From contig CM036762.1 of assembly GCA_020796225.1 (NCBI GenBank), positions 12,884,414 through 12,948,413 on the forward strand: a stretch of 64,000 nucleotides of DNA. Reading direction: 5' to 3'. The position numbers were made by a program, and so were the translations under genes. Of the stretch, positions 9,925 to 19,439 are shown piece by piece. The notes under the pieces are model-generated. The model was not told the DNA's origin and ran no database searches. It saw only the letters and a list, made by a program, of their open reading frames with translations. Source of the DNA: Arion vulgaris. Its lineage: Eukaryota > Mollusca > Gastropoda > Stylommatophora > Arionidae. Position 1 is the stretch's first letter; every line of letters begins with the position of its first letter.

Positions 9925-10530
9925 CTAAACTCGGACTTGCGTAGACAACTGAGGTAGTGGGAGCAAATTGAGTAATACTACGACCTACAGGACTTGTTGT
10001 AAGAGGCAACTGAGGTAGTGGGAGCAAATATGGAGTAATACTACGACCTACAGGACTTGTTGTAAGAGGCAACTGAGGTAGTGGGAGCAAATATGGAGTA
10101 ATACTACGACCTACAGGACTTGTTGTAAGAGACAACTGAGGTAGTGGGAGCAAATATGGAGTAATACTACGACCTACAGGACTTGTCGTAAGAGGCAACT
10201 GAGGTAGTGGGAGCAAATATGGAGTAATACTACGACCTACAGGACTTGTTGTAAGAGGCAACTGAGGTAGTGGGAGCAAATATGGAGTAATACTACGACC
10301 TACAGGACTTGTCGTAAGAGACAACTGAGGTAGTGGGAGCAAATATGGAGTAATACTACGACCTACAGGACTTGTCGTAAGAGACAACTGAGGTAGTGGG
10401 AGCAAATATGGAGTAATACTACGACCTACAGGACTTGTCGTAAGAGACAACTGAGGTAGTGGGAGCAAATTGGAGTAATACAGACCTACAGGACTTGTTG
10501 TAAGAGGCAACTGAGGTAGGGACTAGGAAG
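9925..10530. repeat. 63-bp minisatellite derived from the SINE C core
   Basis: About nine units. Each includes GACCTACAGGACTTGT(T/C)G, TAAGAG(G/A)CAACTGAGGTAG and GAGCAAATATGGAGTAATAC. The first two blocks correspond to SINE C core text (CGACCTACAAGGCATGTCGT, AAGAGGCGACTGATGTAGG). The array runs directly into an otherwise normal SINE C tail. Because 63 is a multiple of three, it creates a spurious antisense frame of 21-residue repeats. Confidence 0.9.
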
Positions 10531-10695
10531 TACCATAGTAAATAAAAAGTGTTGCAGAAATTAGATGTGCTGGCTATTTATAGGCACATGAAAGGAACAA
10601 TGTATAATCATCTTAGGCTCAGATACTACAGCACAAGAGTGGTTAACAAGTAGTCAATATGGAGCGTCGAAGAAGAAGAAGAAGAAGAAGGAAGA
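10531..10695 (+). mobile_element. SINE C tail after the 63-bp array
   Basis: Contains AGTAAATAAAAAGTGTTGCA, AGAAATTAGATGTGCTGGC, TTAGGCTCAGAT, AGTGGTTAACAAGTAGTC and GGAGCGTCGAAGAAGAAGAA, the 3' half of SINE C with a long GAA tail. It shows the array lies inside one SINE insertion. Confidence 0.85.
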
Positions 10696-10871
10696 AAGAA
10701 AGGGACGTATTTATAGAAGCGGTCAATTTTCATTAATTTGTAGTTATTTCTAACTAGACTTATTTATTCTCTTCTATGCCCATAGTAAACGAAGAGCTTT
10801 TATCTAACACGTATATTCTAAGCTCAAATATGCTTTCTCATTACCTTCTTAGATGTCCATGTTTCACATGT

Positions 10872-11149
10872 GAAACACGTACAAACAAAGTACTATAGTT
10901 TTACAAAATACAGAAACAGTGACGATAAACAGCAACGTTTCGACCAACAAGGCCTTTATCAAGCAAACGAACAAACAGGAGTGACAAATTAAAATGAAAC
11001 ACAAATGGACGACCAAATACAAACGTATCTAAGGAACTATTAAATCTTACCTACAACGTCACAACGAATAGTTGCAGCAATATGGCGACGAATATCGAAA
11101 TAGGGGGAAGACTGCAGTACCAAGTTTTACTGCAGTCTTCCCCCTATTT
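10872..11149 (-). mobile_element. Short Penelope-like (pLTR) insertion with 15-bp target duplication
   Basis: Perfect direct repeats CCATGTTTCACATGT at 10,857-10,871 and 11,150-11,164 flank it. Its left 85 bp match the inverted terminal segment of the Penelope-like element at 38,430-38,514, ending at the same GTACGTGTTTC. On the - strand it contains CTTGATAAAGGCC-TTGTT-GGTCGAAACG, which resembles the hammerhead-ribozyme core typical of Penelope pLTRs. The right end is a perfect 23-bp hairpin. No coding capacity. Confidence 0.7.
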
Positions 11150-11150
11150 C
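11097..11150. repeat. Perfect 23-bp inverted repeat, 8-nt loop
   Basis: Arms 11,097-11,119 (GAAATAGGGGGAAGACTGC...) and 11,128-11,150 are exact reverse complements with loop CCAAGTTT. It forms the right terminus of the short Penelope-like insertion; its last base is shared with the target duplication. Confidence 0.95.
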
Positions 11151-11164
11151 CATGTTTCACATGT

Positions 11165-11734
11165 ACACGTTACTATGATTAAATATGTCCAACTCGATAC
11201 ATTAGTAAAATATCTAAAACGTAATCATGTGATAATTAATACTTCGTATAAGTGTTGCAACCCTTATATAGCAGAACTCTCAAGAAGATCTCAAAGCCAT
11301 CCTTAGGATTAGGTTTAAAGGTAAAGAGAAGGTAGACGATCAAAATGAGTTGAATTGTGTGTCTCTAGCTTATGTGTTATTAGGGACAACGATGACTGAT
11401 GATGATGAGGAAATTCAGTAAGTCAAAGGCTCCCAATATGTTAGCCAAACATATTTGTACAATTTAAACCTTCTTCTTCGTTCACCCGATGTGAATTCGG
11501 GCGTTAGCCATAATGTCTGGTATGGCGCTTCTAACTAATTTTTGCGTGAAAGCCTGCTTTACCACTTGACTAGTGTCCCTCACCATGCAGGCAGACCTTC
11601 ATTTAAACTCATAAACACACACATATATATATATATATAAGTACTGACATAAGTAGATGTGTGTGTATGTGTGTATGCAGCACGTGTTTGTGTCCTATTT
11701 GTTGTCAAAACCTTGCAAAACTATTTATTTTCTT
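11165..11734. other. Intronic sequence with SINE I-like remnant
   Basis: 11,485-11,600 shares GTGTCCCTCACCATGCAGGC with the SINE I body at 49,790. Short (TA)n and (TG)n tracts follow at 11,621-11,680. Nothing else is recognised. Confidence 0.45.
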
Positions 11735-14700
11735 TCGTCTCTATGGTGTAGATGTTAGGTGCTCGTCTCTATGGCATAGATGTTAGGTGCTCGTCTCTAT
11801 GGTGTAGATGTTAGGTGCTCGTCTCTCTATGGCGTAGATGTTAGGTGCTCGTCTCTATGGCATAGATGTTAGGGTGCCTGTCTCTATGGTGTAGATGCTA
11901 GGTGCTCGTCTCTATAGCGTAGATGTTAGGTGCTCGTCTCTATGGCGTAGATGTTAGGTGCTCGTCTCTATAGCGTAGATGCTAGGTGCTCGTCTCTATG
12001 GCGTAGATGTTAGGTGCTCGTCTCTATGGTGTAGATGCTAGGTGCTCGTCTCTATAGCGTAGATGCTAGGTGCTCGTCTCTATGGCGTAGATGTTAGGTG
12101 CTCGTCTCTATGGCGTAGATGCTAGGTGCTCGTCTCTATGGCGTAGATGTTAGGTGCTCGTCTCTATGGCGTAGATGTTAGGTGCTCGTCTCTATGGCGT
12201 AGATGCTAGGTGCTCGTCTCTATGGTGTAGATGTTAGGTGCTCGTCTCTATGGTGTAGATGTTAGGTGCTCGTCTCTATGGTGTAGATGTTAGGTACTCG
12301 TCTCTATGGCGTAGATGCTAGGTGCCTGTCTCTATGGTGTAGATGTTAGGTGCTCGTCTCTATGGCGTAGATGTTAGGTACTCGTCTCTATGGTGTAGAT
12401 GTTAGGTGCTCGTCTCTATGGCGTAGATGCTAGGTGCTCGTCTCTATGGCGTAGATGTTAGGTGCTCGTCTCTATGGCGTAGATGCTAGGTGCTCGTCTC
12501 TATGGTGTAGATGTTAGGTGCTCGTCTCTCTATGGCGTAGATGTTAGGTGCTCGTCTCTATGGTGTAGATGTTAGGTGCTCGTCTCTATGGCGTAGATGC
12601 TAGGTGCTCGTCTCTATGGCGTAGATGCTAGGTGCTCGTCTCTATGGCGTAGATGCTAGGTGCTCGTCTCTATGGCGTAGATGCTAGGTGCTCGTCTCTA
12701 TGGCGTAGATGCTAGGTGCTCGTCTCTATGGCGTAGATGCTAGGTGCTCGTCTCTATGGTGTAGATGTTAGGTGCTCGTCTCTCTATGGCGTAGATGTTA
12801 GGTGCTCGTCTCTATGGCGTAGATGTTAGGTGCTCGTCTCTATGGTGTAGATGCTAGGTGCTCGTCTCTATGGCGTAGATGTTAGGTGCTCGTCTCTATG
12901 GCGTAGATGCTAGGTGCTCGTCTCTATGGCGTAGATGCTAGGTACTCGTCTCTATGGTGTAGATGCTAGGTGCTCGTCTCTATGGCGTAGATGTTAGGTG
13001 CTCGTCTCTATGGTGTAGATGCTAGGTGCTCGTCTCTATAGCGTAGATGTTAGGTGCTCGTCTCTATGGCGTAGATGTTAGGTGCTCGTCTCTATGGCGT
13101 AGATGCTAGGTGCTCGTCTCTATGGTGTAGATGTTAGGTGCTCGTCTCTATGGCGTAGATGCTAGGTGCTCGTCTCTATGGCGTAGATGTTAGGTGCTCG
13201 TCTCTATGGCGTAGATGCTAGGTGCTCGTCTCTATGGCGTAGATGTTAGGTGCTCGTCTCTATGGCGTAGATGTTAGGTACTCGTCTCTATGGCGTAGAT
13301 GTTAGGTGCTCGTCTCTATGGCGTAGATGTTAGGTGCTCGTCTCTATGGCGTAGAAGCTAGGTGCTCGTCTCTATGGCGTAGATGCTAGGTGCTCGTCTC
13401 TATGGCGTAGATGCTAGGTGCTCGTCTCTATGGCGTAGATGTTAGGTGCTCGTCTCTATGGCGTAGATGTTAGGTACTCGTCTCTATGGCGTAGATGTTA
13501 GGTGCTCGTCTCTATGGCGTAGATGTTAGGTGCTCGTCTCTATGGCGTAGAAGCTAGGTGCTCTGTCTCTATGGCGTAGATGCTAGGTGCTCGTCTCTAT
13601 GGCGTAGATGTTAGGTGCTCGTCTCTATGGCGTAGATGCTAGGTGCTCGTCTCTATGGCGTAGATGTTAGGTGCTCGTCTCTATGGCGTAGAAGCTAGGT
13701 GCTCGTCTCTATGACATAGATGTTAGGTGCTCGTCTCTATGGCGTAGATGCTAGGTGCTCGTCTCTATGGCGTAGATGCTAGGTGCTCGTCTCTATGGCG
13801 TAGATGCTAGGTGCTCGTCTCTATGGTGTAGATGCTAGGTGCTCGTCTCTATGGCGTAGATGTTAGGTGCTCGTCTCTATGGCGTAGATGTTAGGTGCTC
13901 GTCTCTATGGCGTAGATGTTAGGTACTCGTCTCTATGGCGTAGATGTTAGGTGCTCGTCTCTATGGCGTAGATGTTAGGTGCTCGTCTCTATGGCGTAGA
14001 TGCTAGGTGCTCGTCTCTATGGCGTAGATGTTAGGTGCTCGTCTCTATGGCGTAGATGCTAGGTGCTCGTCTCATAGGCGTAGATGTTAGGTGCTCGATT
14101 CTTAATTTGAGTTTTCTAGATGTTAGTTTGCTGTCTCTATGGCGTAGATAGAGGTGCTGTCTCTATCTAGATGCTAGGTGCTGTCTCTAGCTAGATGCTT
14201 GCTCGTCTCTATGGTGTAGATGTTAGGTGTGTCTCTTGACGTAGATGCTAGGTGCTTGTCTCTAGGCGTAGAATTAGTGCCGTCATGGCGTAGATGTTAG
14301 AGTGCACGTCTCTCTGGCGTAGATGTTAGGTGCTCGTCTCTATGGCGTAATGCAGTGCTGATCATGGGTGAGATGTTAGGTGCAGTCTCAATGGCGTAGA
14401 TCAGGTGCTCGTCTCTAGGCAGATGCTAGTGCTATCTCTAGGCGTAGATGCTGGTGCCCCATGGCGTAGATGCAGTGCCGCTCATGGCGTAGATGCTAGT
14501 CTGTCTATGGCGAGAGGCTGGTGCCAGTCTTATGCTAGATGCTAGGTGCTCGTCTCATTGGCGTAGAGGCTGGTGCTGTCCATGCATGTAGTGCCGTCTC
14601 TATGGCGTAGATGCTGTGCCTCGTCATGGCGTAGATAATAGTGCTCGTCATCATGGCGTAGAGGCTATGCTCGTCTCATAAGCGTAGATGCTAGTGCCCT

Positions 14701-16935
14701 TATAGCGTAGATGCTAGGTGCTCGATCTCTATAGCTAGATGCTAGGTGCTAGTCTCTAAGGTAGATGCTAGGTGCACGTCTCTATGGCGTAGATGTGTGC
14801 TGTCTCATGGCGTAGAGCTAGGTGTGTCTCTATGGCAGATGCTAGTGTGTCCTGCGTAGTCAAGGTGCTCCTCTTTTAGCGAGACTAGTACTGTCTTTTA
14901 AGCGTAGATCTTGCTCGTCTCACGTGTAATTTAGGTGCTGCTCTATGTCGTAGTATGCTGGTCTCGTCTCTATGGCGTGATGTAGGTGCTGCTCTATAGC
15001 GTTGACTAGGTGCTCGTCTCTATAGCTAGATGCTGGGGCGCCTTGGCGTATGTTAGGTGCTCGTCTCTGCAATGCAGTGCCGTCTCTATGGTGTAGATGT
15101 TAGGTGCTTCTCTATGGCGTAGATGCTAGTGCTGTATCTATGATAGATGTTAGGTGCTGTCTCTATGAGTGTAGATGTTAGGTGCTGTCTCAGCTAGATG
15201 TTAGTGCTGTCTCTATTAATGTTAGTCTCCTTAGCAGATGTTATGCTGTTTATGTGTATGCTGTTCGTCTCTATGGCGTAGATGGTAGGTGCTCGTCTCT
15301 ATGGCGTAGATGTTAGGTGCTCGTCTCTATGGCGTAGATGTTAGGTACTCGTCTCTATGGGTAGATGTTAGGTGCTCGTCTCTATGGCGTAGATGTTAGG
15401 TGCTCGTCTCTATGGCGTAGATGCTAGGTGCTCGTCTCTATGGCGTAGATGTTAGGTGCTCGTCTCTATGGCGTAGATGCTAGGTGCTCGTCTCTATGGC
15501 GTAGATGTTAGTGCTGTCTCATGGGTAGATGCTAGGTGCTCGTCTCTATGGGGTAGATGCTAGGTGCTCGTCTCTATGGCGTAGATGCTAGGTGCTCGTC
15601 TCTATGGCGTAGATGTTAGGTGCTCGTCTCTATAGCGTAGATGCTAGGTGCTCGTCTCTATGGCGTAGATGGTAGGTGCTCGTCTCTATGGCGTAGATGC
15701 TAGGTGCTCGTCTCTATTGCGTAGATGCTAGGTGCTCGTCTCTATGGCGTAGATGCTAGGTGCTCGTCTCTATGGCGTAGATGCTAGGTGCTCGTCTCTA
15801 TGGCGTAGATGCTAGGTGCTCGTCTCTATGGCGTAGATGTTAGGTGCTCGTCTCTATGGCGTAGATGCTAGGTGCTCGTCTCTATGGCGTAGATGCTAGG
15901 TGCTCGTCTCTATGGCGTAGAGTTAGGTGCTCGTCTCTTGGCGTAGATGTAGGTGCTCGTCTCTATGGCGTAGATGCTAGGTGCTCGTCTCTATGGCGTA
16001 GATGCTAGGTGCTCGTCTCTTGGGTAGATGCTAGGTGCTCGTCTCTATGGTGTAGATGCTAGGTGCTCGTCTCTATGGCGTAGAAGCTAGGTGCTCGTCT
16101 CTATGGCGTAGATGCTAGGTGCTCGTCTCTATGGCGTAGATGTTAGGTGCTCGTCTCTGTGGCGTAGATGCTAGGTGCTCGTCTCTGTGGCGTAGATGCT
16201 AGGTGCTCGTCTCTTTGGCGTAGATGCTAGGTGCTCGTCTCTATGGCGTAGATGCTAGGTGCTCGTCTCTATGGCGTAGATGTTAGGTGCTCGTCTCTAT
16301 GGCGTAGATGCTAGGTGCTCGTCTCTATGGCGTAGATGCTAGGTGCTCGTCTCTATGGCGTAGAGTTAGGTGCTCGTCTCTTGGGTAGATGTTAGGTGCT
16401 CGTCTCTATGGCGTAGATGTTAGGTGCTCGTCTCTATAGCGTAGATGTTAGGTGCTCGTCTCTATGGCGTAGATGTTAGGTGCTCGTCTCTATGGGGTAG
16501 ATGTTAGGTGCTCGTCTCTATGGCGTAGATGTTAGGTGCTCGTCTCTATGGCGTAGATGTTAGGTGCTCGTCTCTATGGGGTAGATGCTAGGTGCTCGTC
16601 TCTATGGCGTAGATGCTAGGTGCTCGTCTCTATGGCGTAGATGTTAGGTGCTCGTCTCTATGGTGTAGATGTTAGGTGCTCGTCTCTGTGGCGTAGATGT
16701 TAGGTGCTCGTCTCTATGGCGTAGATGGTAGGTGCTCGTCTCTATGGCGTAGATGTTAGGTGCTCGTCTCTTTGGCGTAGATGCTAGGTGCTCGTCTCTA
16801 TGGCGTAGATGTTAGGTGCTCGTCTCTATGGTGTAGATGCTAGGTGCTCGTCTCTATGGCGTAGATGTTAGGTGCTCGTCTCTATGGCGTAGATGTTAGG
16901 TGCTCGTCTCTATGGCCTAGATGCTAGGTGCTCGT
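11735..16935. repeat. 5.2-kb array of a 28-bp unit (A-box-like segment of SINE D)
   Basis: About 185 head-to-tail units with TATGGCGTAGATGTTAGG and TGCTCGTCTC. Common variants are T/C in GATG(T/C)TAG and GGTG or GGCA in place of GGCG. The unit contains TGGCGTAGATGTTAGG, close to a Pol III A-box, and matches about 20 of 28 positions of the SINE D head seen at 55,340-55,365. The last unit flows into GTGCCAAAGGTACCAGGTTT and GCTCC, the SINE D B-box region. Units from 14,090 to 15,260 are heavily eroded by small deletions. Confidence 0.95.
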
Positions 16936-17360
16936 CTCTCGTGCCAAAGGTACCAGGTTTGCTCCCTCTGGATATATTCCCAACGATCACTGATCTCAGT
17001 GTAGGTGAGATCGAGTTCCTAGTCTTATCGGAGACGGACGATAAAACATAGGTCCCGTATTCAATTTGAGCACGTAAAAGAACCCTTGGCATTTAAAATG
17101 GAGAAACGCAGACTAGAAAGTCGTTGTCCGGAAAAAATTCATTAGAAAAAAATTGTAATTCTTACATAAGTATCTTCGCTATCTTCAAAATTACATCAGG
17201 GAACCTCTTCGGTGCTACGGAGTTCGTGCACTGCAACTGCGATCTTCCTGTGTAAGAAATAGATCGAAGCACACGTATCCGTATGTATCTTGATCGGAGC
17301 CCCTCACCGAAATGAGATGACGATGGTCCTATCAATCAATCAATCGATCAATGTCTATCA
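16936..17360 (+). mobile_element. SINE D body attached to the 28-bp array
   Basis: Contains the B-box-like CCAGGTTTGCTCC, then GTAGGTGAGATCGAGTTCCT, CGGAGACGGACGATAAAACA, the CATCAGGGAACC...GGTGCTACGG segment and an (AATC)n tail ATCAATCAATCAATCGATC. The order is the same as in copies at 54,755-55,370 and 63,400-63,580. Confidence 0.8.
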
Positions 17361-17455
17361 TTCGCTTGTAAAATACTAAGTTGGCCTTTATTACTTCATT
17401 AGAACAATTTGCTACATCTCTTGAAATTACACGTTTAAGAAAACACAACTTTTAC

Positions 17456-17830
17456 GCCCGAGTGGTTACCGGGGCATAAAAAATAGAACTACCGTCGCCC
17501 GAGTGGTTACCGGGGCATACAAAAATAGAACTACTGTCGCCCGAGTGGTTACCGGGGCATCAACAATAGAACTACTGTCGCAGTGGTTACGGCATAAAAA
17601 TAAATTACTGTCGCCCGTGGTTACGTGCATAAAAATGAACTACTGTCGCCCAGTGGATTACAGGGCATAAAAAATAGAACTACTGTCGCCCGAGTGGTTA
17701 CCGGGCATAAAAATAGAACTACTGTCGCCCGAGTGGTTACCGGGGCTCAAATTGGGGTGTAAAGAATAGAACCACTGTTACCTGCCACGCATGTCGTAAG
17801 AGGCGACTAGGGAGGTTTGAAGTGGGCTTG
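17456..17830 (+). mobile_element. SINE B variant with amplified head (about 41-bp minisatellite)
   Basis: GTCGCCCGAGTGGTTACCGG plus GGCATAAAAAATAGAACTAC is repeated about seven times (17,456-17,735) before a normal continuation through GGGGTGTAAAGAATAGAACC and CATGTCGTAAGAGGCGACTA. The tail is the alternative type (GGGCTTGCTACCCCACACCG) seen at 2,295. Middle units contain deletions (17,575-17,640). Confidence 0.85.
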
Positions 17831-18057
17831 CTACCCCACACCGTAAAAACACTAGATGGCTACAGAAGGAGAGCGAACCAAAAACGTTGGCTGAAACCGG
17901 ACACATCGCCGAAGGATAAGCGCCAGAGCTCCAAATGGTGCTGAAGATGTGACGTAAAACATACCAATGCTAAGGCTGCATGAATCAGATTTCCACATGA
18001 ATAGAATTTATGGGGAAATCTGGTACATCGACAGGGCAGTGATCCAGAGAGAGAGAG

Positions 18058-18275
18058 AACCACTGTAACCTGCCACGCCTCAAGAGGCGTGAGAGGCGAC
18101 TTAGGAGGTTTTGCTGAAATCGGATACACATGTCCTAAACGTGTAGAAGTCACTGCGTTTAGGGGCCTACCAAACCAATGTGCAACGTATACACGTTCTT
18201 GGCAAAGATCAAACATATCAGAAAAAGTGATTACAATTGGTTGTAAAGAACGAACGCAAAGAAGAAGACACAACT
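18058..18275 (+). mobile_element. SINE B, 5'-truncated
   Basis: Starts at AACCACTGTAACCTGCCACG. It has a small duplication in the core (CTCAAGAGGCGTGAGAGGCG) and continues through CCAATGTGCAACGTATACAC to AACGCAAAGAAGAAG. Confidence 0.8.
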
Positions 18276-18424
18276 TTTATTTTGACGATTTACGAAACTT
18301 ACAAATATGAGGGGGTCAAAACCGAACAAACCAGATCTGGAGAAAACCGTTGTGATGCTGCGGTAATACTAAGTAAATTGGCGTTCAAGTACCTTTTATG
18401 TGATACGTTTGTTTAGTATCACAT

Positions 18425-18672
18425 AAAAGTTAATTGCATAACCTTTACAGGACTTCCTTTACAGGACTTTGCGAATCAACCCCAGCTTTTAACGCTGTTT
18501 GTGATTTTCTAGGCATTATTACGTTCAGTAGTTTGCCATTGCTTTCTGAACGGGTGGTGCCATCGTCCTTTTGCTAAAATCCACGCAACAAAACTGTCCG
18601 CAGCGTGATTCGAACTCAGAACGTCGAGTTTAATAGACCGAGTCACTAACCCCTAGGCCACAGACGCCACCA
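18425..18672 (-). mobile_element. SINE F, near full length
   Basis: On the - strand: TGTGGCCTAGGGGTTAGTGA (A-box-like), GAGTTCGAATCACGC (B-box), GCGTGGATTTTAGCAAAAGG, ACCACCCGTTCAGAAAGC and GGGGTTGATTCGCAAAGTCC. Other copies lie at 29,790 and 57,435. It ends 160 bp before the last GH1 exon. Confidence 0.85.
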
Positions 18673-18833
18673 TTATCACATAAGAAACAAGAATTAAATT
18701 AAGTATAAAACTAACGACTACCTGGTTCTTGTACATATATAGATTTTCATTAAACAGAAAGATGTATTTTGTTGTAATGTGTATTGTGTTCATGCATATT
18801 TTATTGTACTGCACTTTTATTTCCTAACAACAG

Positions 18834-19039
18834 CCATCAGACTTGACAATGTTGATGTACGAGGCTATACAGCTTGGTCTTTGATGGACAACTTAGAGTG
18901 GGTTAGTGGCTTTGGTTCCAAGTTTGGCCTCTATTATGTTGACTTTGACAGCACGAACAGGACTCGAACCCCTAGAGCTTCCGCAACATTCTACAAGAAT
19001 CTGATTTCTGAAAACGGATTTTCAAACACAGCAAAGTGA
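18834..19039 (+). CDS. GH1 glycosidase, terminal exon
   Basis: After an AACAACAG acceptor the exon reads (A)[19 protein letters not shown], continues [17 protein letters not shown] and ends ...NGFSNTAK with TGA at 19,037. This is the GH1 C-terminus. It carries the NxEW aglycone/glycone-binding pair (Glu and Trp present) and the RxPKxSAxFY-type end, here [14 protein letters not shown]. In GH1 proteins NExLKAI(K/R)LDxVD is contiguous, so this exon directly follows 9,326-9,507. The intervening 9.3-kb intron contains three SINE-derived minisatellites and a Penelope-like fragment. No transmembrane anchor or GPI tail follows. The visible exons encode about 250 residues, roughly the C-terminal half of one GH1 domain. 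Confidence 0.92.
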
Positions 19040-19218
19040 TTTGAGCTTGCGTTGTCAAGTGTGCTAGTAAACGTAAGCTCATATACACGAATATGTCTCA
19101 CTATATCAATGGCATACATGTGTAGATACAGATGTTGCATAATTTAACATTAACATAACTTGTGATTAAAAATAAGATTTAACGTGTAGACCTTTATATT
19201 TTTTTAAACTATTTAGAT

Positions 19219-19332
19219 CATAGGTTCGCAACCTTTTTTGAATGAGCGCCCCTTTTTCAGTGAAAATTTTGCTATCGCCCCTTTCAACTTCTCAGCGCCC
19301 CGGTGGTCGTACCGCCCCGTTGGGAACCTATG
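19219..19332. mobile_element. hAT-like MITE with 8-bp target duplication
   Basis: ATTTAGAT occurs directly on both sides (19,211-19,218 and 19,333-19,340). The termini CATAGGTTCGCAACC and GTTGGGAACCTATG are inverted repeats with one mismatch. At 114 bp with an 8-bp duplication it fits a hAT MITE. It lies about 180 bp past the GH1 stop, possibly in the 3' UTR. Confidence 0.9.
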
Positions 19333-19439
19333 ATTTAGATGTACACAATTAGCATGTAATTTACAACGGTAAGATATGTTGTTGTTGTTTGCGTTCCTCC
19401 TTGCGCCAATTTTATCCTTCTAATTGTGATATTGTATGG

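Noticed and set aside
9857..10510. 217-codon antisense frame with 21-residue repeats (LTTSPVGRSITPYLLPLPQL)
   Set aside because: It is the antisense of the 63-bp SINE C-derived array. A period divisible by three without stops explains the frame, and no start context, splice site or family supports it.
11387..11416. CTGATGA...GAAA as a hammerhead ribozyme
   Set aside because: The intervening bases cannot form helix II and no helix I or III is present. It is part of a GATGAT-rich stretch.
11735..16935. CRISPR-like array
   Set aside because: Units are contiguous 28-mers with no unique spacers, in a eukaryotic intron. It is a minisatellite.
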